From NCBI GenBank assembly GCA_965262485.1, contig OZ253540.1:3658001-3722000 (forward strand): a stretch of DNA of 64,000 bases, written 5' to 3'. Below, piece by piece: positions 1 through 8,896 of this stretch (positions are counted from its first letter, which is position 1; each line of letters opens with the position of its first letter). The notes below the pieces were generated by a model. It was not told the origin of the DNA. It ran no database searches and saw only the letters and a list, made by a program, of their open reading frames with translations. The DNA is from Bin87 sp965262485. Lineage in GTDB: Bacteria; Chloroflexota; Dehalococcoidia; Lucifugimonadales; UBA3495. The position numbers and the translations under genes are program-made.

Positions 1-767
1 TCCCCGAAGCCTCCTACTCCCAGGTCAGGCCCATGGGCTGCTGGAAGCCGGAACTTCCCTGCAGCGACAAGCGGGTGCGTTACGCCCTGGATTATGCCGT
101 CGACAAAGAATTGATCCGGGACGCGCTCTATGGCGGCACCGAGGTCGCCCAGGTAGGTGGATTCGAGGCTGCCACTCCCAACGCCTTGGGTTACAGCCCT
201 GAACTCGATTCCCTTCCCTTCGACCCAGATCAGGCCAGGGCTCTCCTGGCTGAGGCTGGTTTCCCCGGCGGCGAAGGTTTCCCTCCCTTCAAGATACATA
301 CCTGGAACGGCGGCGACGTGCCGCTTCAACCCGAGCAGGCCGAGTTAATAGCCGAGATGTGGAAGGACAATCTTGGTCTTGATGTTACGGTGATTGTGGG
401 CGATCCCACCTCCGTCCGGCAGCAGGCCAGAGACCGAGAACTGGACGGCGACGTCTACTTCCGCAGCAACGAAGCCAGGTTCGATGGTGGGAGCCTGATG
501 CGCAGCGCCACCGACCCCGAGAACCCCAACCGGCTGATGGATTCTCCGGAGTTGTTCGCCATTGTCAACGAATCCCTGGCGGTGTTGGACCCGGCCCTGC
601 GGCAAGATGCCTACAACCGGGCCTACCGCGCCATCTGGGAAGAGCACTACTACTGGAGCCCCATATACGTCAATCTGCCCTGGGCCGTCAGCGACCGCAT
701 CGCCACCTGGGAACCGTGGCCTCTGGGTCCCTATGCCAGCGCTCTCTGGACGGTGACGCTGAAGTAG
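1..767 (+). CDS. Peptide/nickel ABC transporter substrate-binding protein, 5'-truncated by window edge
   Basis: This is the C-terminal part of an SBP_bac_5-family extracytoplasmic solute receptor. The reading frame is open from base 3 to the window edge, and the residues before the first Met (PEASYSQVRP) match the paralogue that starts at 1294, so the gene begins outside the window and the Met at 33 is internal. Shared landmarks with that paralogue are DKRVRYALDYA, ELIRDxLYGGTE, an LLAEAG segment, YFRSNE and the C-terminus WPLGPY..ALWTVTL. By eye the two are about 65% identical, which points to a tandem duplication. The ligand cannot be read from the sequence; oligopeptides, nickel and opines are all bound by this family. 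The gene ends 250 bp before a small opposing ORF. Confidence 0.9.
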   Translation, partial: PEASYSQVRPMGCWKPELPCSDKRVRYALDYAVDKELIRDALYGGTEVAQVGGFEAATPNALGYSPELDSLPFDPDQARALLAEAGFPGGEGFPPFKIHTWNGGDVPLQPEQAELIAEMWKDNLGLDVTVIVGDPTSVRQQARDRELDGDVYFRSNEARFDGGSLMRSATDPENPNRLMDSPELFAIVNESLAVLDPALRQDAYNRAYRAIWEEHYYWSPIYVNLPWAVSDRIATWEPWPLGPYASALWTVTLK

Positions 768-1016
768 CCTACAGCCCTAGCAGCCATCACCGCCGCATAG
801 CTGTTGTTAGGTGGTTTTGCGGCTGCCCGCCTGTGACCGGGCGGGCAGCCTGCCATCCCTACTCTGGCATTGGGTGACGACCGAAGAACCCTAATCCCAG
901 CAGTGGGATGCCGGTCAGAAGGTTTTCGATATCCCGAGGGCCCGGCAGAATAAGTGTACAATTGGCCCCAAACGTACTACCAAGGATTTTCGGTTTCCGG
1001 CTGGGTTGGAGACCGG

Positions 1017-1247
1017 TCACCGGGAAAGGCGGACGGTCCAGTACCAGCCAGCATGAAACAGGCCGCCCGCTGCGAAGCCGACCACCACTCCAACGGGTAT
1101 GAATAACAATGCCAGGCCGAAGGAGAACATCAACAGCCCTAAATCGATAAACGCTCCGGGCACGGCTAGTGGAAGGTGGGTCAGATAGACCCAGACAATT
1201 GGCAGCACTGCCCCCAACAGCCCGAAGGCGACATATAGCCACTTCAT
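1017..1247 (-). CDS. Small two-helix membrane protein, unknown function
   Basis: This 76-residue ORF lies between the two substrate-binding genes on the opposite strand. It has two long hydrophobic stretches, about residues 4-26 and 33-62, with a short positively charged tail (YWTVRLSR), as expected for a small integral membrane protein. An AGGAT sequence sits about nine bases before the ATG. No family is recognised. The hydrophobic pattern and ribosome binding site favour a real gene, but the size and the position between tandem paralogues leave room for doubt. Confidence 0.5.
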   Translation of the reverse strand: MKWLYVAFGLLGAVLPIVWVYLTHLPLAVPGAFIDLGLLMFSFGLALLFIPVGVVVGFAAGGLFHAGWYWTVRLSR

Positions 1248-1293
1248 ATTAAGGCATCCTGATCGGTCAAAACTGACACAAGGGAGGAATACT

Positions 1294-3063
1294 ATGTATA
1301 TCCGGAAGAGGTTTCATTCCAACATCTGGTTGGTTGCTCTCCTGGGCATTTGCACCTTGATTATAGCGGCTTGTGGCGGAGGGGCAACACCTGCGGCTCC
1401 GGCTGCGACCACGGCTCCGGCCGCGACCACGGCTCCGGCTGCGCCAGTATCCGATGCTTCCAGCGCCCCGGCCGCCACCGTGGCTGCCGAGGCAACGGCG
1501 GCTCCCCCCGCATCAGCGGAAGTGTCCGGCACAGTGACCATAATGCAGACGGTGTTCGGTACTGAGGCTTTTGAGCCAAGGTACACCCTGGGCCTGGGGG
1601 AAACCACCTACCAGCGCGCTCTGCACGGCCTGCTGGTTGAGGGCAACCATGATACCCAGATGGTCCCGGGCATAGCCTCGGCCTGGGAAGTTTCTGAGGA
1701 TGGGTTCACCTGGAGCCTGACCATACCCGCCGATAGCCCGGCGACCTTCCACAACGGGGAGCCGGTAACCATCGACGACGTTGAATTCACCTTCCAGCGT
1801 TACTTTGGCAAAGAGGCCGAAGACGAGGCAACCAGCACCGGCGCCATCAACTGGTCCCGCTTGACGGATAGAATCGAAATCACCGGGCCTGAGACCATTG
1901 AGGTCACCCATAACAAGCTCTCGTCGTCCTTCCCCTTCACCTATTCCGCTCTGCAGTCCTCCTCCGACGGCGGCTCGATCCTGCCCCAGAAGTATCATGA
2001 AGAGGTGGGCGAGGATGGCTACGCCGACGCTCCCATCGGCGCCGGTCCCTTCCGGCTGGTTGAATTCAAGCGGTCTGAGCAGTTGCTGTTCGAGCAATTC
2101 CCGGACTACTACTACAACCCGGACAACGGTTTCCCCGAAGACCGACGGATGAAGTTCAAGACACTGGATATGCGGCTGGTGCCAGAGGAGTCCACCAGGG
2201 TTGCCGCCCTGATCGCCGGAGAGGCCGACATCGTTGAAGTGACCCTCCAGTCGAGGCCGAGGGTGGAGGCTGCCGGTGGTCGGTACGTCTGGATTCAGGA
2301 AGGATCCTACACCCAGGTACGCCCCATTGGATGTTGGATACCGGGCCTTCCCTGTAACGACAAGCGGGTGCGCTATGCCCTGGATTACGCCATCGACAAG
2401 GAGCTGATACGGGACAATCTCTACGGCGGCACCGAAGGGGCCGGTCTGGCCGGCTTTGAGGCGGTGACCCCCAGCACCCTGGGCTACAGCCCGGAATTGG
2501 ACGCCACCCCCTACGACCCGGAGCGGGCCAGGGAGCTACTGGCCGAGGCCGGTTACCCCGGTGGCGAGGGTTATCCTCCCTTCACCCTCTACACCTGGCA
2601 GGCCAGCGATACGCCGTTCATGGTGGAACACGCGGAGCTGATAGCCCAGATGTGGCAGGATAATCTGGGGCTCGACGTGACGGTGGAAGCGGGCCAGAAC
2701 GTCAGTATCCGGGAGCGGGTGCGCAACCGTGAACTGGATGGCCACGTTTACTTCCGCAGCAACGAGGGCCGCTGGGACGGCGGCAGCCTGGTACGCAGCA
2801 TGCACTACCTGGACTCCAGCCTGCGCCAGTCGGAGGATCCTGAGCTGGCCAGAATAGCGGACGAAGGGCTATCGGTTATGGACCCGGCCCTGCGCCACGA
2901 CGCCTACAACAAGATGTACCTGGCCTCTTGGGAGGAACACTATTCCTTCAGCACCACATACACCAACCTGCCCCTCGGCTTGAGCGAGCGCATCAAGACC
3001 TATCAGCCCTGGCCCCTGGGACCGTATCCCACAGCCCTGTGGACGGTGACCCTGAATCAGTAG
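1294..3063 (+). CDS. Peptide/nickel ABC transporter substrate-binding lipoprotein
   Basis: This 589-residue SBP_bac_5-family receptor would deliver an oligopeptide-like ligand to the permeases that follow. The start is supported by GGGAGGA eight bases upstream. The N-terminus is a lipoprotein signal: basic RKR, a hydrophobic core, then lipobox IIAAC with Cys about 27. A low-complexity Ala/Thr/Pro linker (about residues 30-75) would hold the receptor off the membrane. The mature domain begins near VSGTVTIMQTVFG. It is paralogous to the truncated gene at the window start. Two permease genes follow after a 210-bp gap, so this looks like a transporter operon, but no ATPase (DppD/DppF-type) gene follows. 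The ATPases may lie upstream of the window or be shared with another system. Confidence 0.9.
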   Translation: MYIRKRFHSNIWLVALLGICTLIIAACGGGATPAAPAATTAPAATTAPAAPVSDASSAPAATVAAEATAAPPASAEVSGTVTIMQTVFGTEAFEPRYTLGLGETTYQRALHGLLVEGNHDTQMVPGIASAWEVSEDGFTWSLTIPADSPATFHNGEPVTIDDVEFTFQRYFGKEAEDEATSTGAINWSRLTDRIEITGPETIEVTHNKLSSSFPFTYSALQSSSDGGSILPQKYHEEVGEDGYADAPIGAGPFRLVEFKRSEQLLFEQFPDYYYNPDNGFPEDRRMKFKTLDMRLVPEESTRVAALIAGEADIVEVTLQSRPRVEAAGGRYVWIQEGSYTQVRPIGCWIPGLPCNDKRVRYALDYAIDKELIRDNLYGGTEGAGLAGFEAVTPSTLGYSPELDATPYDPERARELLAEAGYPGGEGYPPFTLYTWQASDTPFMVEHAELIAQMWQDNLGLDVTVEAGQNVSIRERVRNRELDGHVYFRSNEGRWDGGSLVRSMHYLDSSLRQSEDPELARIADEGLSVMDPALRHDAYNKMYLASWEEHYSFSTTYTNLPLGLSERIKTYQPWPLGPYPTALWTVTLNQ

Positions 3064-3274
3064 GACTGACACCTCCACCGGCCATCGGCGGCAAGGTTGT
3101 TGGCGACTCCGATGGTCCCGGGATCCACTGGCGTGAATGCCGGGACAACTAAGTTGACCAGCGGGACCCATGCCGATGGTTGGTACACTCAGGTCGTTCC
3201 CTGATCGCCGGCCTGGCCCAACGCACGGTGGGGCCGGCGAAGGACTGGATATACCACAAAGGTAAGAAAAGCAC

Positions 3275-4192
3275 ATGCAGCGTTACATACTGTTCAGGGT
3301 ATTCCAGGGGCTGCTCGCCCTGCTCGTCCTCAGTCTGATCGTCTTTATGAGCGTCCACCTGTCCGGTGACCCGGCCCTGTTGCTGTTGCCGCCGGAGGCG
3401 ACCACCGCCGACTACGAACAGCTTCGGGAGAACCTGGGCCTGGACCGACCGATCCTCGTTCAGTACGGCACGTTTCTCTTTAAAGCGGTGCAGGGCGACT
3501 TTGGCCAGTCCATAACCACCCGGCGTCCGGCCCGGGACGTGCTGCTGGAGCGAATTCCCGCCACCCTCCAGCTAGCGGCGGTGGGAATGCTCCTGGCAAT
3601 AGCGATGGGGGTACCCCTGGGCATCCTGTCCGCAGTTAAGCGGGACTCGATTCTGGACAAGGCCTGCAAACTGTTTGCCATCGCCGGCCTCGGCGCTCCG
3701 CAATTCTGGGTAGCCATCATGCTTATCCTGCTGTTTGGCGCTATCCTCCAATGGTTGCCGACCTACGGCCGGGGAGGGCCAGACCACTTCGTGCTGCCGG
3801 CCTTCGTGCTGGCTTGGTCCATAATGGCCGGCATGATGCGTTTGGCGCGCTCGAGCATGCTGGAGGTGCTGGACAGCGAGTTTGTCAAGTTCGCCCGGAT
3901 CAAGGGACTGACGGAGAAGTTGGTCATCTGGAAACATGCCCTGAGAAACGCTCTGATCCCCCTGATAACCTTCGGAGGCATCAGCCTGGCGGGGCTGCTC
4001 AATGGGGCCATTGTGGTGGAGGTCGTGTTCGCCTGGCCCGGCGTGGGGCGCTTGATGCTGGAGGGAGTGGCGCAACGCAATTTCCCCATCGTAGAAGCCA
4101 CCGTGCTCACCTCGGGTTTCTTCTTCATAATCACATCCCTTTTGGTGGACATCCTCTATGTGTACGTGGACCCGAGAATCAGGATCGAGTAA
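3275..4192 (+). CDS. ABC transporter permease, DppB/OppB type
   Basis: This 305-residue inner-membrane permease belongs to the BPD_transp_1 family. It has an N-terminal membrane helix (FRVFQGLLALLVLSLIVF), the DppB-type periplasmic segment with NLGLDRPILVQY, and five further hydrophobic segments. The cytoplasmic EAA loop, which contacts the ATPase, is visible as FVKFARIKGL followed by the HALRNALIPL segment. It would form the channel with the next gene, which starts 18 bp downstream. Length and architecture are normal for DppB. The substrate is not determinable from the sequence. Confidence 0.93.
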   Translation: MQRYILFRVFQGLLALLVLSLIVFMSVHLSGDPALLLLPPEATTADYEQLRENLGLDRPILVQYGTFLFKAVQGDFGQSITTRRPARDVLLERIPATLQLAAVGMLLAIAMGVPLGILSAVKRDSILDKACKLFAIAGLGAPQFWVAIMLILLFGAILQWLPTYGRGGPDHFVLPAFVLAWSIMAGMMRLARSSMLEVLDSEFVKFARIKGLTEKLVIWKHALRNALIPLITFGGISLAGLLNGAIVVEVVFAWPGVGRLMLEGVAQRNFPIVEATVLTSGFFFIITSLLVDILYVYVDPRIRIE

Positions 4193-4210
4193 AGCGAGGG
4201 AGAACTGGAC

Positions 4211-5083
4211 ATGGCGCATACGGCAGTAACCAAAGAAAGTCGACTCGGTCAACTACAACAGCGGATCAGCAGGTCCAAGCTGCCCTGGATACCCATAGTG
4301 ATCCTGTCCATTCTGCTGGTGTGCTCTGCGTTAGCGCCGCAGTTGTCCCCTAACGACCCCAACGACAAGGACATCATCAACAGCCGCATCCCCCCGGGTC
4401 AGACCAGCGAGCACCTGCTGGGTACCGACATCCTGGGCCGGGATATGTTGAGTCGGATGATCTTCGGTGCCCGAACCACTGTTTACATCAGCCTGGTAGC
4501 CCTGGCTACCGGGGCCATCGTGGGCACCGTTCTGGGACTGATTGCCGGATACCTGGGGGGCGTGATTGGCGCAGTCATCATGCGTATCGCCGACGCCGTG
4601 ATGGGATTCCCTACTATCCTGGTAGCCTTGGTCATCGTGGTACTGCTGGGCCAGGGCACGGAGAATATCATCATCGCGGTGGCAGTTACCGTGTGGGCCA
4701 GGTTCGCGCGGATGATACGGGGTGATACCCTGAGCATTAGGGAACGAGACTACGTAATTCTGGCCAGAATCGCCGGGGTCAGTCCTCCGGTAGTCATTAT
4801 CCGGCATGTTTTCCCCAACGTGGTCAATACTTTGATGGTGCTGACCAGCATTCAGGTGGGACAGGTGATTCTGCTTGAAGCCTCCCTGAGTTTCCTGGGG
4901 TTGGGATTGGCCCCGGGGTCGCCGGCCTGGGGCATCATGGTAGCCGAGGGGCGTAACGTCATCCTGGATATGTGGTGGTTGTCCCTTTTCCCCGGCGTGG
5001 CAATAACCATAGTGGTGATGGCGTTCAACTTCCTCGGCGACTGGCTGCGCGATTACCTGGACCCGAAGCTCCGCCGGGTCTGA
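4211..5083 (+). CDS. ABC transporter permease, DppC/OppC type
   Basis: This 290-residue partner of the preceding permease has the OppC-type N-terminal helix (about residues 26-46), the motif LLGTDILGRDMLSRMIFGAR typical of the DppC periplasmic/linker region, and a BPD_transp_1 domain whose EAA loop reads YVILARIAGV. The C-terminus WLRDYLDPKLRRV is the usual ending of this family. The gene is 18 bp from dppB-like and clearly co-transcribed. The operon stops here: the next 400 bp hold repeats and a promoter rather than the expected ATPase genes. Confidence 0.93.
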   Translation: MAHTAVTKESRLGQLQQRISRSKLPWIPIVILSILLVCSALAPQLSPNDPNDKDIINSRIPPGQTSEHLLGTDILGRDMLSRMIFGARTTVYISLVALATGAIVGTVLGLIAGYLGGVIGAVIMRIADAVMGFPTILVALVIVVLLGQGTENIIIAVAVTVWARFARMIRGDTLSIRERDYVILARIAGVSPPVVIIRHVFPNVVNTLMVLTSIQVGQVILLEASLSFLGLGLAPGSPAWGIMVAEGRNVILDMWWLSLFPGVAITIVVMAFNFLGDWLRDYLDPKLRRV

Positions 5084-5115
5084 CCCAATGCCTTTCAGTT
5101 CTCAAAGATTTACTC

Positions 5116-5142
5116 CGTCTTTCCCGCGAAAGCGGGAATCCA
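5116..5142. repeat. REP-like hairpin, family A (single copy)
   Basis: The core TTCCCGC-GAAA-GCGGGAA is a 7-bp perfect stem closed by a GAAA tetraloop and followed by TCCA. The same core occurs as inverted pairs at 37079-37181 and 50765-50861. Here only one arm is obvious; the partner-like text further on (GGATTTCGGC...CAGAATGGCG) is degenerate. Confidence 0.7.
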
Positions 5143-5225
5143 GAATGTCTTTACTGCACAGGGTGCTGGATTTCGGCTTGTGCCAGAATGGCGAAATCGA
5201 GGAAATCGAGAAGAACTGAAAGGCA

Positions 5226-5357
5226 CTAGTACCGTTTCCAGATAGATTTGTTAATGTCGGAAAGCTGCCTCTAACTCTGGATTCCTGCTTGTGTGGGAAT
5301 GATTAACAGGTGAACAGATATACGATATAAGGCATCTTCAAGTGGAAACGGTACTAG
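5226..5357. mobile_element. MITE-like 132-bp element with perfect 15-bp inverted ends
   Basis: CTAGTACCGTTTCCA at 5226-5240 is exactly repeated in inverted orientation at 5343-5357. The 102 bp between carry no convincing ORF. Because CTAG is self-complementary, it could be a 4-bp target duplication around an 11-bp terminal repeat, or simply part of the repeat. The element at 37052-37198 is also flanked by CTAG on both sides. No transposase is nearby, so any movement would need one in trans. Confidence 0.55.
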
Positions 5358-5406
5358 GGACTGTGGTGGGGACATTGGGGAACTTAACTATGGGCGGCAA
5401 ACAACT

Positions 5407-5435
5407 TTGACCAGCAAAAATACTTTACATATAAT
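5407..5435 (+). promoter_or_regulatory. Sigma-70-type promoter for the DUF35-thiolase pair
   Basis: TTGACC (5407-5412), a 17-bp spacer and a perfect TATAAT (5430-5435) lie 65 bp before the DUF35 start codon. The spacer is AT-rich compared with its surroundings. This is the clearest consensus promoter in the window. Confidence 0.75.
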
Positions 5436-5499
5436 CCACGCTAGGTTGTGTCGGTAACGGCAACGCGCGGTGAGCAAGATTCCACAGGAGGGGAGAACC

Positions 5500-5928
5500 A
5501 TGTCAACGATTCCAGGGCTAGAGAGACCGGTCCCGGTCCCCGATGATCTGACCAAGCCCTTCTGGGATGCCTGTAACGAGCGGCGGTTGGTGTTGCAGAA
5601 CTGCACCGCCTGCGCGAGGCTGCATTATCCGCCCACCCAGCGATGCAACGAATGTGGCTCGGCCGACAATCTGGAGTGGAAAGAGGTGCAAGGCAAAGGA
5701 CACATTGACGTGTACTTGGTGATACGCGACTCCCGCATCAGGGGATTTCGGTCGGCGCAGCCCATCAACTTTGCGGTGATAACCCTGGACGAGGATCCCG
5801 GCATCAACTTCTTGTCCAACCTTCCGGGTACCCCGCCGGGCGAGGTACCTGTCGGAGCCCCGGTGGAACTGATATTTGAAGAAACGAGTACCGGCCAGTT
5901 GGTCCACGAGTGGCGGGCGCTCACCTAG
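5500..5928 (+). CDS. DUF35 zinc-ribbon/OB-fold protein, thiolase or aldolase partner
   Basis: This 142-residue protein of the ChsH2/DUF35 type has a rubredoxin-like zinc ribbon with two Cys pairs (CTACARLHYPP...RCNECG, about residues 36-55), then an OB-fold that includes a GKGHIDVYLVIRD segment. The start at 5500 is chosen because AGGAGGGGAG lies just upstream; an earlier in-frame ATG at 5470 has no such signal. Family members bind acyl-CoA and form complexes with lipid-transfer-type thiolases, whose gene follows 55 bp downstream. The pair probably shares the promoter at 5407. The acyl substrate is unknown. Confidence 0.9.
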   Translation: MSTIPGLERPVPVPDDLTKPFWDACNERRLVLQNCTACARLHYPPTQRCNECGSADNLEWKEVQGKGHIDVYLVIRDSRIRGFRSAQPINFAVITLDEDPGINFLSNLPGTPPGEVPVGAPVELIFEETSTGQLVHEWRALT

Positions 5929-5983
5929 CCAACCTGGGTCTTACGGACACGGTAGATAGCGCAGAGGGCATAAGGGAGCTGAG

Positions 5984-7279
5984 ATGGTTAGTGACACGAG
6001 TTGGATGAGAAATCGGGAAGGGATGGGAATCTGGGAGCACCGCGGCAAGGTCGCCGTTGTCGGTTGGGGTCAGTCCCATATGGACCGGCGCTGGGACGGT
6101 GTGGCCCTGGACAGGAGCTGCGGCGGCTTGAGCAAGGAGGCATGCCTGAAGGCAATTGCAGACGCGGGCCTGTCGCTGGACGACATTGATGGGCTTATCA
6201 CCAGCCCGGAGACCCGTGCGGAGCAGACCTGGGCGCCTCGCCCTTATTTTGACCCGCCCTACGACACCGAAGACGGCCTGACCTATGCTTCCGCGGAGTG
6301 GATGCAGAGGGAATTGGGGTTGAAGAACGTAAAGCATCTCAAATCCGATGCACCTTACATCGGCCCGATGATGGGCCAGGCCGCTCAGGCGGTCGGTGAC
6401 GGTTTATGCGAGACCGCCCTGGTATGGTACCCGATGGTTAACCTGGAAGGCCGGTACGGGCACAACAATCCACAGAATATCAATCAGGAGGCCCCCGGCA
6501 ATAGCGCCTTTTCTCTGCCGTGGGGTTATCAGAGTGGCGCCATGTTCAACAATCTGGTGATATTCCTGCAGTACTGCAAAAAATACGGCAAGTCCCACGA
6601 CGGGCTGGCCCCGCTCTGTTTGAACTTGCGCAGAAACGGCCTGATGACCCCCTGGGGGTACTACGCTCTGCACGAGCCTTATCAGCTCACCCTTGAGGAC
6701 TACTTGACCGGGCGCGTGATCGAGGAACCGCTGGTGATATATGATTGTGACCGGCCAGTCAATACCTGCGCGGCCTTCATCTTCACCACCGCTGAGCGTG
6801 CCAAGGACCTGAGGCAAAAGCCGGTCTACGTCCTTAACCATGCCCAGAACAATGGCCGGGGCAGGAGCACCATGGCAACTCTGGAGGAGCATCAGGAGGC
6901 GGTCGCCAGCCTGGCGCGGAAGATGTGGGAGGGCTCCGGGTTGGGTCCTGAGGATGTTGATATATTCAACCCGTACGACGGCTACCTCACGTTCACGCAG
7001 CAATTCCTGGAGGGCTTCCAGTGGCACGGTGTCAAGCTGGGAGAGGCCCACGACTTCTACGCCGACGACATCAGGGTCGAAGGTCCGCATCCCTTCCTTT
7101 CAAGTGGCGGAAATAACGGAACGGGGCGCAACCGCGCCGTCCTCTACGCTGATAGCATTCAGCAGCTTCGGGGGACAGCGGGTGCACGGCAGGTGACGGT
7201 GCGGGCCGAAACTGCCCTGGCGGGCTGCAATACACCCGACAGTAACGGCTTCATCATGCTCAGCAAGCATCCGAGCTAG
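5984..7279 (+). CDS. SCP2/Ltp2-like thiolase-fold protein
   Basis: This 431-residue thiolase-superfamily protein opens with a KVAVVGWGQS strand and contains the helix DAPYIGPMMGQAAQAVG and a C-terminal SSGGNNGTGRNR segment. In condensing thiolases the helix position carries the nucleophilic Cys; here I see no Cys there. That resembles Ltp2-type proteins, which act with a DUF35 partner as retro-aldolases on steroid side-chain CoA esters. The upstream DUF35 gene supports such a complex. An acyl-CoA aldolase or lipid-transfer role is therefore more likely than a classical ketothiolase; this is inference. The 3' end overlaps the convergent methyltransferase gene by 4 bp. Confidence 0.87.
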   Translation: MVSDTSWMRNREGMGIWEHRGKVAVVGWGQSHMDRRWDGVALDRSCGGLSKEACLKAIADAGLSLDDIDGLITSPETRAEQTWAPRPYFDPPYDTEDGLTYASAEWMQRELGLKNVKHLKSDAPYIGPMMGQAAQAVGDGLCETALVWYPMVNLEGRYGHNNPQNINQEAPGNSAFSLPWGYQSGAMFNNLVIFLQYCKKYGKSHDGLAPLCLNLRRNGLMTPWGYYALHEPYQLTLEDYLTGRVIEEPLVIYDCDRPVNTCAAFIFTTAERAKDLRQKPVYVLNHAQNNGRGRSTMATLEEHQEAVASLARKMWEGSGLGPEDVDIFNPYDGYLTFTQQFLEGFQWHGVKLGEAHDFYADDIRVEGPHPFLSSGGNNGTGRNRAVLYADSIQQLRGTAGARQVTVRAETALAGCNTPDSNGFIMLSKHPS

Positions 7280-8463
7280 AATGCAGCGCCCTCAAACCCC
7301 AGAAGCTCAACGCCCAACCCGTTCCCTTTAGCCTGGGCAAGCACCTTGAAGTCGCCATACTCGTTCGAGTCCACCAGGGTCATCATGGCCATACGGCTCA
7401 GTGCCGTTCGGGCTGCGGACAGGCCTTGCGTTTGGAGGGCATCGAGGAACGAGAAGAAGCCAAGGTTCGTCAGGAACTGGCTCTGTAAGGCGTAGCCCAC
7501 GGTGGCTAGACCGTGCCTGGCACCAATCCGCATGAGGGACGTGAAGTCCACCTGGCAGGTAATGTCCTGTTGCCCGATGTGCTGGTACGGGTCGCTGCTG
7601 ACGACGTGTCGGTTGTAACAGACCAGCGTACCCCGGGCATTCTGGGGCGAGTAGAGGTCAGTGGCCGGTTGACCGTAGTCGATAGTGAGAATAAACCCGC
7701 GGTCCAGGGCTCTGAAAAGCTGGCCAGTCCAGTCCTCCATGGCCAAGTTCACCTCACCTCGATACCCTTCAGTCAAGGACAAGCCCAAGCTGGTCAGCCT
7801 CTTTTCGATGCGAGGTGAGGATGGCTCTTCCAGGACTTCGGTGAGATTCTCCCCCGCCGACGTGACGAAGACTTCCTTGACTCTTCCACCTTGGATGGCG
7901 AACCGGTGGACCGGGAAGTTGTCGATTAACTCGTTACACAGGATACAACCAATAACATTTCGGAACGCCCGAAGTCCTTCGGTTTTAACTCGTTGGATTC
8001 CGAAGATCGTGTCTTTCCCGCTTGAGGATATCCGATCTCCAGTCCCGGCGGCCCAGTCAAAGGTGCGGTCAGGTGGTTGGAGCCATCCAGGCTCGTAGTC
8101 TGCGGCGACATAGTAAAGCGCCTGAGCGAACCGGGTGGCCATCTGCCGGCAGGCATCCACGATGGATTGAGCCAAGACGCCGTCGCCGGAACCCACCTCA
8201 ATCACATGGAAAACGGGAGGGTCTCCGAGGAGGTGCCACATCTGCTCCAGTTGCCGTGCGATCAGGGCGCCGAAAACCGGGTGACTGGTGGAAGAGGTAC
8301 CGAAGTGGGCGCTGATCCTATTGCCCCGGGCAGAATAAAAGCCTCCATTGCGCGAGTACAGGCAGGCTTGCATGAACCGAGCGAATGTAATTCGCCCATT
8401 CTTTTGGATTAGATCTCTGATCTCCTGGTCAACCGCTGAGCGCAACGTCATCTCCCAGAACAA
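7276..8463 (-). CDS. MidA/NDUFAF7-like class I SAM-dependent methyltransferase
   Basis: This 395-residue protein of the COG1565 family has an N-terminal segment ITFARFMQACLYSRNGGFY typical of the group. The SAM-binding motif I is VIEVGSGDGVLAQSI (about residues 107-121), later followed by CNELIDNFPVHRF and LTIDYGQPATDLY. Mitochondrial NDUFAF7 methylates an arginine of complex I, but bacterial targets are mostly unknown. The start may be the first Met or the Met at residue 5 (8451). It is convergent with the thiolase gene and has no obvious operon partner. Confidence 0.85.
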   Translation of the reverse strand: MFWEMTLRSAVDQEIRDLIQKNGRITFARFMQACLYSRNGGFYSARGNRISAHFGTSSTSHPVFGALIARQLEQMWHLLGDPPVFHVIEVGSGDGVLAQSIVDACRQMATRFAQALYYVAADYEPGWLQPPDRTFDWAAGTGDRISSSGKDTIFGIQRVKTEGLRAFRNVIGCILCNELIDNFPVHRFAIQGGRVKEVFVTSAGENLTEVLEEPSSPRIEKRLTSLGLSLTEGYRGEVNLAMEDWTGQLFRALDRGFILTIDYGQPATDLYSPQNARGTLVCYNRHVVSSDPYQHIGQQDITCQVDFTSLMRIGARHGLATVGYALQSQFLTNLGFFSFLDALQTQGLSAARTALSRMAMMTLVDSNEYGDFKVLAQAKGNGLGVELLGFEGAAF

Positions 8464-8535
8464 CTAAGATTACCTGGATTCTTAAGCAAGCTTATCAATG
8501 ACAACTGCGTTTGGGCAGTCCATCCGATTATGACA

Positions 8536-8649
8536 TCATTCGTGTATGGCGGAGTAGCCCAGGGCCTGGGCGAGGAAGCTCTTGCCGACGCCAGCGGGGC
8601 CTAGCTGGAGCCGTTTGAGCAGAGGGGTGAGTTCGGTAACGCGGGTCAT
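8536..8649 (-). pseudogene. istB: Internally deleted IstB (IS21-family helper ATPase) remnant
   Basis: Reading the minus strand from 8649 gives a 37-codon ORF: MTRVTELTPLLKRLQ joined directly to LGPAGVGKSFLAQALGYSA. The first part matches the IstB N-terminus and the second its Walker A region, which in intact IstB lies about 90 residues further on. An in-frame deletion has fused them, and the frame ends soon after the P-loop. Sequence to 8790 may hold more IS21 debris (istA tail), but I could not confirm it. No intact transposase is present. Confidence 0.65.
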
Positions 8650-8896
8650 GAGTAATCCCCTCAGGCCGATTGCCGGCGGCATGCGGTGTAAGCGAAGGCG
8701 CTACTGGGACGGGCGAAGCGACCTGACCCGGCGGCAGGGGCAGTTGCCCCAAGCCGATAGTTCTCTCCGGTGGGTGTCCGTACGCCACCCGGTTTCTGTT
8801 ACACCACGTTCAGGGACTATACTACGGCTGGAGAAGGTCTGACCCGAACCTGTGCCAGACTGAAGAAACAAAAATCCTTAACTCGGAGGGCCAAAA

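Noticed and set aside
8650..8790. IstA C-terminal remnant next to the IstB fragment
   Set aside because: The Pro/Ala-rich reading gives no recognisable IstA motif.
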